From: Blakeslea trispora
Lineage: Eukaryota; Mucoromycota; Mucoromycetes; Mucorales; Choanephoraceae
Reading direction: 5' to 3'
DNA: 64,000 nt
Assembly: GCA_025331445.1 (NCBI GenBank)
Contig: JAIWNE010000008.1
Location: 320,001 to 384,000 of the forward strand
In this document: piece after piece, positions 24,358-37,723 of the stretch
Layout of the letters: every line of letters starts with the position of its first letter
How positions within the stretch are numbered: the first letter of the stretch is position 1
Program-made: the position numbers and the translations under genes
The notes under the pieces: generated by a model
The model's database searches: none
What the model saw: the letters and a program-made list of their open reading frames with translations, nothing else
What the model was told of the DNA's origin: nothing

Positions 24358-26026
24358 ATGGGACAGAATGTTAGTCAGCACGAGCAAAGCCAGAGTGATG
24401 GATCAACCATTTTTGGATATACTTCCTTGGTACCACCACTACCAACTTCTAATTGTATAGACCATGAAGAACAAGACGTTCTCCAAGATAATCTTCTTTC
24501 CAAACCTCTTCTATATGGGCTTGAGAATAGCAGTGTATCCACCTTTACCTACGAATTAGACCAAGGTGGAAGTCGAGCCGATTCAGGATTGTTTTTGTTG
24601 AACGGAAAGACTCAGCTATGGAAAGATTTAATTTATGTCGATCAAACATATTATAGTCAGCAGAAGAAACGTTTAAACGTTGTGCAAGAGAGGAAGGCCA
24701 GCCAGTTTGAAAGTGCCTTGACTTTTCGAGATGTTTTAGACATGAATCTTGATAATATACAAGAGATTGATCTCACAAACAGAGGCTTCAAATCAATAGA
24801 ACATAGTATTGGCCTACTACCTATGATAAGGAAACTAGATCTGTAAGTACTGATCAGTCAAACTCATTGACAAGTGGCAACAAAGTAATTAAGGAGAAAG
24901 AATTGATACTTCCCTGTGTAATTTATATGTGTAAATAGCTATATTAATACATATAAATTTATAAATATATAGCTCACACAACTATTTGAAAGAGATACCT
25001 GATGCCATTGGATATTTGCGTCAATTGGAAGTCTTGTCGATATCTCATAACCAGATTAGATCTTTGCCTGACACCATCTGTCATCTTTCCAAATTGATAG
25101 AACTAAACCTCTCCAACAATCAAATACGCAGCCTTACACCATTCATTCATCACCTTGAATGTTTGCAAACATTGAATTTGAGCTACAACTTTCTTGAAGA
25201 GCTCACTTATTCTGTAGAAGGGCTACAGAGTTTAGTCTCATTAGATCTCTCATTTAATCCAATCACTGCTTTGCCAGCAGAAATAACTCATTTGCCGCAC
25301 TTGCGCCGACTCTTATTCGAAGGCTGTCGTTTTGCAACCTCATTAACCAATCCTATCTCACTATTGCATAATCCGCCTAGTTTACTTGAAATATGTGCTA
25401 GATACATTGTGAAGAATGAGACGGTTTTTATCTCATCCATTTCAAAAGTCAAGACACCAAAAATTAACAAACGAAAAGTATCAGATTACTCAATGACAGC
25501 TGAGCATTTAAAAAAGCTTATGCCTAATCACTTGTACCAATATCTTCATAATTCAAAACCTTGCAGCCATTGTCGTGGTCCTTATTTCGATGCGCTTGTT
25601 ATAAGAGGTAGATGGATAGAAAGAAATGATATTTGGATTCCCTTGGAATACCGATTATGTTCGGCACATTGGTCAAATGATCTGGATAGGCTACATGCCA
25701 TGTTTTCAAGCACAACGCATTCTGTTGCGCCAAAAGCAGCATCCATGTTCAAACTATCGAAACCTCAATTGACCAACCTTAACTCAGTCTCTTTGTCTAT
25801 ACCCGCTCGCAGTCGATCTTATTTCTTTCACAAACCTATTGTGCGGCGATCCTCCATTGCTGCACCTCCACAGGTGCCAGATGATAGAAGATGCCAACAG
25901 GAGCAGAATCAGGAGCATCAGCCAGATTCGATTCCAGGAAATTCCTCAGGATCAGCTGTCAAAAGATGGAAATTTAAAGTTCGTAATCACTCATCATTTC
26001 TAAAAAATCATCGCTTGTGTTTATAG
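24358..26026 (+). CDS. Leucine-rich repeat protein, LRRC58-like, with N-myristoylation motif
   Basis: Two exons (24358-24842, 24973-26026) encode 512 residues. The chosen ATG gives MGQNVSQ, a good N-myristoylation sequence, which is why it is preferred over an upstream in-frame ATG. About 160 mostly unstructured residues precede at least six leucine-rich repeats of ~23 residues (LSHNYLKEIP..., ISHNQIRSLP..., LSNNQIRSLT..., LSYNFLEELT..., LSFNPITALP). The C-terminal part has 'SLLEICARYIVK', then 'LYQYLHNSKPCSHCRGPYFD' and 'EYRLCSAHW'. This Cys-X2-Cys...Cys pattern after LRRs recalls animal LRRC58. The tail is Ser/Gln-rich and basic. Membrane-anchored scaffold or signalling function is inferred only. 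Confidence 0.82.
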
Positions 26027-27301
26027 CTTCTTTTCATGATTGTTTTAACATCATTTGATTGCTATTTCGAAAAAGAAGTTGATCAGGTCATAGAAAGAAA
26101 GCTAACTCACCTTTTGATGCAATCTGACTCATAAAAAACAAAAAAGACATCAAGTCATACAATTTTTTTTCTTAAAAATCAGTTCATTCAACTTTTTTTT
26201 TTTATACAATTACACATGTAAGTTTCTTGTAGTGCTGGTTAAAGAAAGCGGGGAATTTTGAAATAAGCAGCACCTGTATTTATATACAGTATTTCCAAAT
26301 GTTAGCTATAACTGATTTGGAAGCACTGACTGAAAGCATTTTATTGCAAATGTTGATGCTTGTCAGTTTCTTTTTTTTTCTCTCTTTTGTGTTGAGCAGC
26401 CAATTAATTTGATAGTAAAACACATGCGAAACATTTCTTTTTCTTTATGAAGATTTGACATAGAAAATATCATTCATCATAGACATTGCGTCCTTCTTGT
26501 ATTCAGTCGACAGTCATTCTTTGACTTGGTTCGATTTTCCCAGCATAGACTTTGTGCCTGAAAAAATTAAGAGGTGTGCACTTTCAACGATATAACAGAA
26601 GCTCGCCGAAACTAGAGATGTAGAGTCTCTTATCTAGTATCTTCATGATGAATCAATCTCATTTGTAAATTGCATGCAACCAGACAAAGTGGAAAACAAG
26701 AAAGCTACATAAAAAATGCAACTATTTTTAATGTTAGTTTTTACTTATCTTGTCTGGATCATGTTCTTTAAGGGTCTTTGCCTTTATTTGATTAGGCGTT
26801 GTAAGGCATGTAATGTCTACATTGTATTTTATATCATTCAATATTCACTTTTTGAACAGTTTAGTTTTGAAAGAATAGTTCAACTGTTTCCAGATGAAGT
26901 GTAAAGCTGTTCAAGCACTGCAGAGCTTTTCATTATGATTCATTGATTAGATGAGTCAAGCGCTCTAATTCTCGATGGAACAAATACAAATTGACATAAA
27001 TGATATATCGCATACATTTCTTGCTCGTTTCCTTGTGTTGCTCTATGCTGTTTTGGTTAGCATAAAAGACCTGAAGTATATTATAATCCCCCTTCTCAAT
27101 CAGCTGCAATAGCTGGTCATTTTAAGCTTAATATTGGGGGGAAAACGCACATATATATGCACATGATGGCTCATTTTCTTTCTGTTTGACAAACAATAAT
27201 CATATGATGATTAAGCAATTGAGCGACGTCATTATAGGTTGTTATTGTTCATTTAAGAAAAAAAAACTGTCTGTTTCTTTTTCTGTCTTTCTTTAAAATT
27301 C
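26027..27301. other. Intergenic spacer
   Basis: A 1.3 kb AT-rich spacer between two plus-strand genes. One 62-codon hydrophobic frame (26716-26904) was not accepted as a gene. No repeat or RNA gene was recognised. Confidence 0.5.
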
Positions 27302-28262
27302 ATGATGCTCAAAAGCATATTTAATTCCAAGAAAAAGCGGCATAACTCGCTTGTACGCTCTAGTGCTCCAAAGAAAACAATAGATTCTGCATCGGCGATT
27401 TTATTATCGCGTCAATTTCCACCACTGCACTCAAGAGTTGATTCACCTTCAGATGTCTTGAATATTGTAGGATACCCCTTTACTGTCAAAAATAAACCTG
27501 TCACTCCAGATCATGTAATTCTGTCAAATGAGAAACCAGAATACCAACTGGCAGTAAGAAACATAGCATCACCTGTTACAGTCTATCTACCACCCATAGA
27601 AGATCAAAACCAAATAAAAGTAACAGCAGTTACTGAAGCAGATAGTCAGCATGCATTGTTGTTAAACACAAGTCGCGAAGAAAAAACTTTGGTTGAAATA
27701 GCAATACCAGGTAAAGCGACTAAGACCTTGTTCATATGTGCTTTGAAACTAAATGAATTGTGAAGGTGAACCAGAACTAGACCGACTACATCAAAAGATC
27801 TTAGAGTTTGAGCACGAGAGAGAAATATGGCACCAGAAACTTCAAGGCTATATCGATCGAGAAGAGCAAATGAAGAGGGTTATTCATCAGAATCAGATTC
27901 GGATTTATCAGCTCCAACAAGATCAAAAATTAATACGGCGCCGTTCGAGTCAAACACAATCAACCCATTCTTCAAGGCTACCAGACAGCATCGAACACGA
28001 AGAAGAGGATGATAGCAATAACGAAGGAGATGATAGTGGAGATCAAGAAAGTTACCAAAGCCATATAGAGCTTTGTCCGTCTTATAGGGATGACAATAGC
28101 CATCATTCGGTACAAGTGCATCCTCATTACCACCGAAATCATTATAGAAAAAAATATCAGCATGCTTGTGATTATATAGTTCCAGCTTATCCATTTTGGC
28201 ATCCATGGCAACAGTATCATCTGCCATATCATCAAGAGCAGAACTTGTGCTACCATAGTTAG
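27302..28262 (+). CDS. Uncharacterised coiled-coil protein
   Basis: Not recognised as a known family. Two overlapping open frames join cleanly through a 55-nt intron (27711-27765, GTAAAG...GAAG), giving exons 27302-27710 and 27766-28262 and 301 residues exactly in frame. The N-terminus is basic (MMLKSIFNSKKKRHNS). The middle (~residues 137-190) is a predicted coiled coil rich in Glu, Gln and Arg ('LDRLHQKILEFEHEREIWHQ' onward). An acidic stretch (HEEEDDSNNEGDDSGDQE) follows, and the C-terminus is rich in His and Tyr. No membrane segment or catalytic motif is visible. A 34-codon open frame continues just past the stop in another phase (28259-28361), so the 3' end could be altered by a further splice. 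Confidence 0.6.
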
Positions 28263-29125
28263 TTCAACCTAGACCAATAAAATTAGAAGATCAACAAGCA
28301 GCTCAGGATACTTTTATAATGTTGGAACCTGAAAAGAAAATCAGTCAATCAATTCTCTAAGGACAAACTGGTAGCTGATTTAAGCAAACGTGCTGATAAA
28401 AGTCAGAACAGTAGTTTCTGCTTATCGAAGGACAGAAAAATGCCCGGCTTGTTGTTGAGCATGTTTACTATTGCACTTTTTTCTTTTCAGAAGATTACAA
28501 AAGAAATCTTTACAGTCTTGAACAGTCATTATTTGAGGCTCAGTGTTATTTTTAAGGATTTGCATGTTAATCCAACCTTAGGTTTGCTTTCATTGTATAG
28601 TTGAAACAAATCATTTTGTATACTCTAAAGGCTATAGATCAACGTTAATAAACTTTCCCAATAATCCCAACCAAATCTTAAATGTTTGGCTTCTACCCCA
28701 AATGAATTTATAGATCTGACAATACTAATTAGGAAGGTCGTAGCCCCTTTTTGTTTGTTTTTCTCTTTATTTCTTTGTTTGTCGAGGATGAATATCAGAG
28801 CATATATCTCGGACAATCCATCATTTGTCTTGCTGTCCAAGGAACGATGAACTCAAAGTGTCAAGCTACAGCAATCTTTCTATTTTCCTTTATTCGTGCT
28901 CGCAGATCAATAGCACGATACTTTAGCGACATCATTTTTCCAAAAGATGTATGCGGATCCTTTTCCCAGTTTGGAAGGTCCACCGCGGTCTTGATATAGA
29001 GTACGGTCACAGTAAGCGTTTATTCACAATAATAAGCACATATAAATTAAGTTAGAACCTGAGACTTTATCCTTTCTTTTTTCTTTCCTTTCTCAAGCTC
29101 TCTGACATTTTTTTAACTCTATACC
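28263..29125. other. Intergenic spacer
   Basis: About 860 bp containing the Yhm2-like promoter. Only short shadow frames are seen. A pyrimidine-rich stretch (29070-29105) precedes the downstream ATG. Confidence 0.5.
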
Positions 29126-30299
29126 ATGGCACCTATTGCATCATCTCCTATTGACCCAAATGCACCTTTGAAAAAGAAGCCAATCTCTTACAAAAATCTA
29201 TTATTGGGTGCTAGTAAGTTACTAACAGAAAAAAAAAGGGTGCATTAAACCTCAGCTGATAAAAAAAAAAATGTTATCTTAGCACTGAATCTATTCGAGG
29301 TTTCGACGTTGGGTCAACCTTTTGAAGTCATCAAAACACAATTAGCTGCTAATCGCGGGCAATCGATTAAAGTAGCACTTTCCAATATCTATAGCAGAGG
29401 TGGTGTATTTGGTTTCTATCAAGGCTTAATTCCTTGGGCTTGGATTGAAGCTTCAACAAAGGGCGCTGTTTTATTATTTACTGCCTCCGAATTCGAATAT
29501 CATGCAAGAGCTGCCGGTGCCTCTCCTTTCATGGTAAGTAGAAAAAGAACGAGCCCTCATTCGCATGGCTTGTTTACGCTTTTTATTTTAGGGAGGTATT
29601 GTAGGAGGTATGGCCGGTGGTATTGCACAGGCTTATACAACAATGGGTTTCTGTACTTTTATGAAGACAGTTGAGGTGACGCGTCATAAATCAGGTAAGT
29701 CCCCCTTTTTTTTTGTGTGAATTCACATGCATCGCTTATTCGCTAAATTCAAATAAATGCTAGCTACAAAGGAATCTACCTTTAAAATTGCTGCAGACAT
29801 TTTCAAGAAAGAAGGTATTGCTGGTATCAATAAAGGTGTGAATGCAGTAGCTGTTCGACAATGTACCAATTGGGCTTCTCGGTTTGGTATTACACGTTTC
29901 GCTCAAGAATCCATCATCAAAACTCGTTACGGAGAAGCCCCTGATGCACATTTGAGAGCAACTGCTGTCGATAAAGCTCTTGCATCTATTATTGGTGGTG
30001 CATTATCATGCTGGAATCAACCGATCGAAGTCATTCGAGTTGAGATGCAGAGTCAAGTAAAAGCACCCGGTCGTCCCGAAAAAATGTCTATAGCTACTGC
30101 GTCAAAATGGATTTATCAAAATAATGGTATCACAGGATTCTATCGTGGAGCCTTGCCACGTATTGGTCTTGGTATGTGGCAAACACTCTGTATGGTTGCA
30201 TTAGGTAAGAGAAAAATAAGTTGTTTATTGGCATATTATACTCACTCTTTTTTTTTTTTTATAGGCGATCATTTCCGTGCATTGTTCGGTACCAATTAG
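29126..30299 (+). CDS. YHM2: Mitochondrial citrate/2-oxoglutarate carrier, YHM2-like
   Basis: Inner-membrane solute carrier of the mitochondrial carrier family, related to yeast Yhm2, which exchanges citrate for oxoglutarate and was also found associated with mitochondrial nucleoids. Five exons (29126-29213, 29283-29533, 29592-29694, 29764-30204, 30265-30299) give 305 residues. Diagnostic are '[20 protein letters not shown]' in the first repeat (a Yhm2-type variant of the Px[DE]xx[KR] signature), '[20 protein letters not shown]' in the second, and '[20 protein letters not shown]' in the third. The PFEVIKT and PIEVIRV motifs are clear; the second repeat is divergent, as known for Yhm2. It converges with recyclin-1, 330 bp downstream. 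Confidence 0.92.
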
Positions 30300-30629
30300 A
30301 ATCATCTTGGTTTTCTTTTTCTCTCTCTCTCTCTCTTTTTTTCACTCTTTTATAGATCACTTTTAATGTCTCTTCTGTACTAACGAACCCCAACAAATTC
30401 TGTTCCTTCTTTTTCCGTCAAAATCTTACCCCAACGTCGTACTATCAACAAGACACAAGATACTAATACCAAATCTATTTTAGAAATAATAATAATAAAA
30501 AAAAAGAGAGAGGAAAGAATACATTATATATACATCATTTTATTATAAGTTTTATATCATGGTAAATAGTAATAATAATAGCAGCAGTAACAACGATCAT
30601 TAAAAAAAAAAGGAAAAAAAAACAAGATA
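30300..30629. other. Shared 3' region of two convergent genes
   Basis: 330 bp between the Yhm2-like and recyclin stop codons, made mostly of (CT)n, A/T homopolymers and an imperfect AAT/AGC trinucleotide run. No gene is present, and both transcripts must terminate here. Confidence 0.55.
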
Positions 30630-33600
30630 TTACATAATAGAACAATCAGTCATGTCCTTTTGAACAACTCTCTTGATAGTTGGCCAATCATTTCGACATG
30701 CAGCAAACTCAAACAAATCCTCTATTCTCATCAAACCATGATAGCGCTCTAGATCGTGAATGAGCGATTTGATATCTGTTGCTGACTCGATGATATAGAG
30801 ATTGGCGAGTGATTTCAAGGCCAAGAAATAGGGCGTAATTGTTTTTTGTCGTAGTGTCAATATGAAATCATAATAAGCATTCATGTCGCTAATTTTAGAA
30901 AAAAAAATCAGATAAAAGAAATTGATTCCCGACTATTTCTTTCGCTCTCTCTTTTTTTTTTTACCTTATGTATCGAAAGCCACCCATTTCATTTACTGTT
31001 TGTAACTTGAGATGCTTACAAAGAACTCTGTAAAGATAAAGCATAGCACAATGAGTAAAATAGACATCAAGATTAAAAGGCACACCTACTCAAAGAATCG
31101 TCTACCGATTTCAGTAAAGAAAAGATCCATTGTGCTTTTGTCAGCAGCACCAAATAACATGGCTGTATTTGTCTTTAAACAATGAATAGTATCTTGGCAA
31201 GCCTTTTTTTTTGTTATCAGATGTAAGTCAGGTTGTGTGTGTTACATTTCTTTTTTTAGGTACCTTTGTAGGTTTCAAATCTGGCATTGAATCACTGGGG
31301 GGATTATAATCCTCTTTCTTTTGCTCGGTTGTAAGAATGAACTCCACTTGAGATAACAACACTTGAATACCTCGATCCATACCTTGTGCCACGCAGTCAT
31401 CCAAGAGTCGTTCAAAGGACTTCTTTTCCTTGTTGACTTCATTCATGAAATCATGTTTATCTACATGCTTTGTCTAGGTTTCGAAATAAGTAGAATTCTT
31501 CACTGTCTTTCTTGTCTGGGCGACTTACAATTTCTTCATCGTAATAAAGCTGAACCATCTGTTGAATCACATCAGCAACGTGAATAAGTTCAAAGAACGC
31601 AGTCAATGGTGGAACATCATCGTTTAAATTATCTAAGCTAGGTCGGAAGGAAGCTAATCGATCTGAAGCACTATAAAAAAAGAAAAGGAAAAGTTTGGTT
31701 GATATGGTCAAATCCTGGGGATATGCAAATGTTACTTTTGAAAGCCTGGTTGAATGTGTGTGTGTCCAAGTGTCTTTAGAAGCTGAACAAAGATTTGTTC
31801 ATATGTTCTCTGACTAATTTCATAAAATGATTTTTTTTTAGTAAAGACAAATGAAGAACATCAATTTGAACATTTACATGTCTGTCTTCATACGACCCGG
31901 AAATCCAATATCAATAAATTGCTGTACGCGTCTCTCTGATTCCTTGTTGACATGAATGATCTGTAATGATGTTTCAAGCGATAAATAGTTTTGAAGTAAA
32001 TCCAATTCTTGACGAGCAAATTCTAATTGACCAGTAGCATCTCGACTGAATGATGATCTTGGCTGCTCAGTAGATATAGTCGATGAGGATGAAACTCTAT
32101 TCATGGAGGTTGCTTTTGGTGTAGAAGGAGGCGTTGTTTGAGATGTGGAGATAGATTCAACTGACGTGACTGAGCTTCTCTTCTCAGCAGCTGAAGACGA
32201 CTTACTTAAGCCTGACACAATACTTGCTCTTTGGAATGGAGATGCAATTGTTGTTGCTGCTGTGGACACAAGATCTACTGGTAATGTCAATACCTTTTTA
32301 AAGGCAGTCAAATAATTTCTGTAAAGTAAGGTTAAGCTGAGTTTCTTTTTCTCGAAAAAAAAAATCCTACTTTTTGAACGTCTCACGAGACTGATTGGTA
32401 AGACGGGCTGAAGTGTCTGTACTAAGAAATGAACGGTTGTTCTTTCAAGAAATGTTAGATCCATCCTTAGTCGCTGTACTCTATCTTCTTACCCATTCCT
32501 CGATATATTTCTTGGTAATCCTATCAGCATAATGACTTTCCTCAAAGAGGTAGTCATCCAAAAATGGCAGGAAAAGTTTAAACAATAAATTGATTCCCCG
32601 ATCGTGCTCGATGGGCTTTGATAAATCGCTGCTTGTCAATACTTTGACTATCTTCTCAGTTGAACTCAACACAGTAGACATTGTACGCAAATAACGGTGA
32701 CTGTCTATTTGCATGGCTATACCTAGTAACTGAGAAACAAACTCTGCAATCTATCAATGAAGTGTAAGTTACAAACTGACTTTGAAGCGAAAAACAAAAT
32801 GAATTTACCACATCCTCAAAGACACGATCCACAAATACATAAAATGCATCCATACTTTCTGGAAATACATCCAATATGATGAACGATTGCTGCTTAAGCT
32901 CTTCAGATACCAATGTCATAAATTTCTTGAAAGGAGTCAAGTCATCTGGGGATATCCTATCGTTGTACTACATTCAGCTTGTATCTTGGATTTTTTTTCT
33001 CAAAGTTACTAACGCAAAATTATCTTCGGGCCTATAAGGGTTATCATAGAATATAGGATGTTTTTGCATGTACGTTTGCATGCATGTAGAACCACCGTTT
33101 AGAGCAATCAGAGCATTTGCATAAGACTAAAACAGCACTGAGTTTTTCTTTTTCTCTCTCTCACTCCTTCTTCCTCTGCCTTGTATAACTTACTCTCATC
33201 TCTTGTACGTTTTGATTGTCATAAGCAACTTCAAACTCATGAAGGGAAGCACTCTCGAAATACTGTGATAATGCATTCACACCCTCATTGATCTAAACAT
33301 TCACTCAAAGAAGAAAAGTCAATCCAAAAGCACTGTTGTTTCCGGTACTAGCTAACTGTTTACCTTTTCCCAACCATCAACAACATGGCATTGTCCCAAT
33401 CCAACCAACAAATTAATGACTTTTCCGCATTCCTCAGGGTTTCCGCCAAAATCACGCAAAACTTTTGTTGACTCCTTGTTCCCGTCTCTCAAATCAACAT
33501 AATAAGGTAATAGTTGTGTATATAGCTGCTTGAAATATTCTTTTGATTGACCTGTTGATTTTGCTCTAGCTCTAGCATGGTAAGGATCGGTTGACATGCC

Positions 33601-34039
33601 GGGTATCAAAGTATTAAGGGGTTTACTGTTTATAAAGATAGTATTCTGCGAATCAATCAATGATCCTTTCGGACCTTCACTATCTAGAAGAAGAAAAAAA
33701 GCAGTAAGTCAATCTATCTCGAAAAAGCTCATTCATATTAGCTACTTTACTCAGCATGGCTGCAAGTGCACCTGTATCATTTCTGAGCATAATGTCCAAC
33801 TTCTCGTCCCATATTTCATCGTCATAAGTAAGCACTTTAAATCTTCTTGATACAGTTGCCATTTTGACCAAAGAAGATACTGGTAAATACTGGAAAATCC
33901 TGATAAGTACGTCTGGTGGAATAGACTTTCCTGATCGAGTTTTCTCCATAGCGCTGGGTAAAGACGCCTGTACTGGTTGCACAGGGTGACTGGATTCTAG
34001 TAGGTTGTTACTGAAAGGATCATCGTCCAAAAGACTCAT
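30630..34039 (-). CDS. RCY1: Recyclin-1-like F-box/exocyst-type protein with CaaX tail
   Basis: F-box adaptor acting in endocytic recycling and exocytosis (S. cerevisiae Rcy1, S. pombe Pof6). Fourteen exons: 34039-33751, 33683-33364, 33292-33194, 33126-33014, 32956-32809, 32750-32493, 32441-32371, 32318-31878, 31813-31736, 31670-31529, 31473-31264, 31202-31090, 31027-30965, 30888-30630. They total 867 residues with every phase matching. Residues ~38-85 form the F-box ('IPPDVLIRIFQYLPVSSLVK'). The rest is Sec10-like helical sequence, including 'KKYIEEW', 'YLTAFKKVLTLPVDL' and 'LLKTLGHTHIQPGFQ'. A Ser/Thr-rich insertion of ~75 residues interrupts exon 8. The protein ends CSIM, a CaaX prenylation box like that of yeast Rcy1. 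The 51-nt intron 32442-32492 was placed by homology. Confidence 0.9.
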
Positions 34040-35241
34040 TGGGTGGAATAAGAGCTAAAAGAGAGAGAGAGAAAAAAAAGAGAATGAGAGAAAAAGAGAG
34101 AATACTAAAAAGAAAAAAAGTGAAAAAAAAAGGAGTGGGAGAAAAATTATGTATCTGGAAACTCCCCCAAAAAAAAATGAGTTTTCAAGCACTGAGCAAT
34201 TCCAATAAGCTACCTTCTCAGAACTTGTATTACTGTATTGCTGTCAGATGGTATAGTGTTGATATGGTAATGACCTGTTTAGAAACTAGTTTAGGGGGTG
34301 TACTAAAACTTCTTTGTCACTTTAGAGGAGCTTTAATTTATAGCTGATTTTAAGTTAGTGCTTGAAGTTCAAGCAGAATGAATTTTGACACAAATTATGC
34401 TTACTCAAATGTCAGAAATCATACTGTTCGATATATAAGTGTATAAATAGGACTGGATTGCAAAGGACCAAACAAGACTTTTTTGTGTGGACGAATATGC
34501 GTTTTGTAGCACTCTTTGAAATCTTTTGGTAGCACTGAAGCCATGCTATGCTACATGCACCACTTCTTTAATCCATCAGGCACCTTTATTTCACTGTGAA
34601 CTTTTCCATGAATAACAAGCGCTTTTTTTTTTCTTTTATTTCTATTGTTATGTAAATAATAATTTCTTCCCTTTTTTTTTCTCTTCCCGAATATCTAACC
34701 AGAGAATTATGCAGCAGCACTTACATTTGAAGATTTAGCTTCTGCCTTTATCTTGACAGTTACATTTGGGAAACGCTTCAATTTCCTCAAGTGGAAGTCT
34801 GAAGGAAACAACGAGATGACTGATTGAGCTTTATATGAGTACTATTACATTTTGTACTGTTTCTCTTTTTATCTTGACTAGTAGAATGCTCAAAGTGTTG
34901 TTTTCTTTCTTTCTAGAACCCCCCTCTACAACTCTTATTATGTAAGAATCGAACAGAAAAAGAAGTACTTGTGCGGCTGTAACTCCTCAACCGTCGTCCA
35001 AAGAGTAGTTATCATTCTCGGAAAAAAAAACTTTTGAACATTTTTTTTGACATGCCTCTAACTGATCCAATCAACATTTCTGTATATGTTTCTGATTGGT
35101 TGACTATTCGCATGACTCAAAGCATCTCACATTTTAGGGAATAATTTTGAAGTCATGTAAGTGTCAAACACCTGTCAAAAATCAGAGAGAGAAAAAATTA
35201 TTGCTCACTCCTTTTTTTTTCCTCTTATTATCTTATTCAAC
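34040..35241. other. Divergent intergenic region
   Basis: 1.2 kb between recyclin-1 and DAHP synthase, which are transcribed away from each other. Purine-rich sequence lies just upstream of recyclin (34050-34140). No gene was recognised. Confidence 0.5.
35113..35119. promoter_or_regulatory. Gcn4/CPC1-like site TGACTCA upstream of DAHP synthase
   Basis: A perfect TGACTCA lies 123 bp upstream of the DAHP synthase ATG. This is the core recognised by Gcn4/CPC1-type bZIP activators of amino acid biosynthesis genes in fungi. The heptamer also occurs elsewhere in the window by chance (for example inside a V-ATPase intron), so support comes only from position and pathway. Confidence 0.35.
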
Positions 35242-36512
<1,271 letters not shown>

Positions 36513-37058
36513 GGCGACTAGCTATTTCGATTTCTTTCTCACTGCTCTCAACATGTTTGAATTACATGTATAAAAAAAAAAGAGATAAATAATGCATATA
36601 AATGGATATGTAAATAAATATACACCTCTGTTTTTGCATGGCATTATGATCTGTATCGCAAATGAGAACTATATATTCTAAATATGTGTCTATTTCAGCA
36701 AGTCTACTCATGCTCAATCGTGTACTATCAAGCAAGACAAAGTGAAATCAGAGGTTCGTCCATCTGTCACCTTTCTGTTCAACATGGTTACACAAGCTCA
36801 AGAAACAAACAGTTTCTTCCAACAAACTCTCTTTGGTTTCGCCTGTAATATCAGACATTACAACACTAAACTAAACAACCAAACAACATCTTTCTACACA
36901 AGAAGCAATGTTGCGGGTGCATGCAAAGTGTGATAACCGAGTCAAATAAAGAAAAAAGGGACCAAGCACGACTGCTAAATCTTAAAGTTTTCGGCAAGTT
37001 AAAGCGAAAATTCAGCACTTTCCCTTTTATTGTTTTTGTTTATCTATCATAAAAAAAA
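36513..37058. other. Intergenic spacer
   Basis: 546 bp between two plus-strand genes. A 63-codon frame (36742-36933) is present but has no supporting features. The promoter of the UPF0303 gene is expected here. Confidence 0.5.
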
Positions 37059-37723
37059 ATGAGCGACCTTAAGGAACTTGTTGCTAGTATTGTTGCTCAA
37101 GAAGAGAAGTGCCAGTTCACCTCTTTCACTTCAGAGGATGCTCTTAAATTAGGCTTATTGCTTATTGAAAAAGCCAAACCTTTCAAAAAGTCGGTTGTAA
37201 TTGACATTACTCTGGCTGGTCATCAATTGTTTCATTATGCCATGGATGGTACTTCTTATGATAATGATGAATGGGTTCGTCGTAAAAAGTAAGCACGCTT
37301 CTTGATTATACGTTTTCCTTCGAAATAACACTAACTGGTTTTTGATAGCAATACTGTCAATCGCTTCGGTCGTTCCAGCTATTACGTTGGTCGAAACCTT
37401 GCAAGTCAAAACAAGACAATTGAAGAGAAATATTTCGTAAGTTGCGCCAACCTTGTTTAAGTGATTGTTATTGATATTGCTCTGTTTAGGTGAGTGAAAA
37501 GGAATATGCCACTCATGGCGGAGCTTTTCCTTTAAAGATAAAGAATGTTGGTGTTGTAGGCACTATCACTGTTTCTGGCCTTGCTCAGCAAGTAAGTACT
37601 TCTTTTTTTTATGTGGCTCTTCTTTACAGGACATTAAGCTTTGACACTCATTTCTTTCTTTTACTCATCTTATAGGATGATCATAACTTGGTTGCCGATG
37701 CCATTCAAGAATACATTGCTTAA
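37059..37723 (+). CDS. UPF0303 family protein (yeast YBR137W-like)
   Basis: Small cytosolic protein of the UPF0303/HbpS-like superfamily. Four exons (37059-37288, 37349-37436, 37490-37591, 37676-37723) give 155 residues in frame. Conserved blocks are clear: '[20 protein letters not shown]', '[17 protein letters not shown]', '[14 protein letters not shown]', '[20 protein letters not shown]' and '[15 protein letters not shown]'. These match the family almost end to end. The yeast homologue YBR137W has been linked to the GET pathway through Get4/Get5, and bacterial relatives bind haem. The biochemical role here is unknown. Confidence 0.9.

Noticed and set aside
32464..32492. 27-nt intron in recyclin-1
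   Set aside because: Too short and out of frame; extending it to 51 nt (32442-32492) with a CTAAC branch gives the conserved NQSRETFKKNYL sequence.
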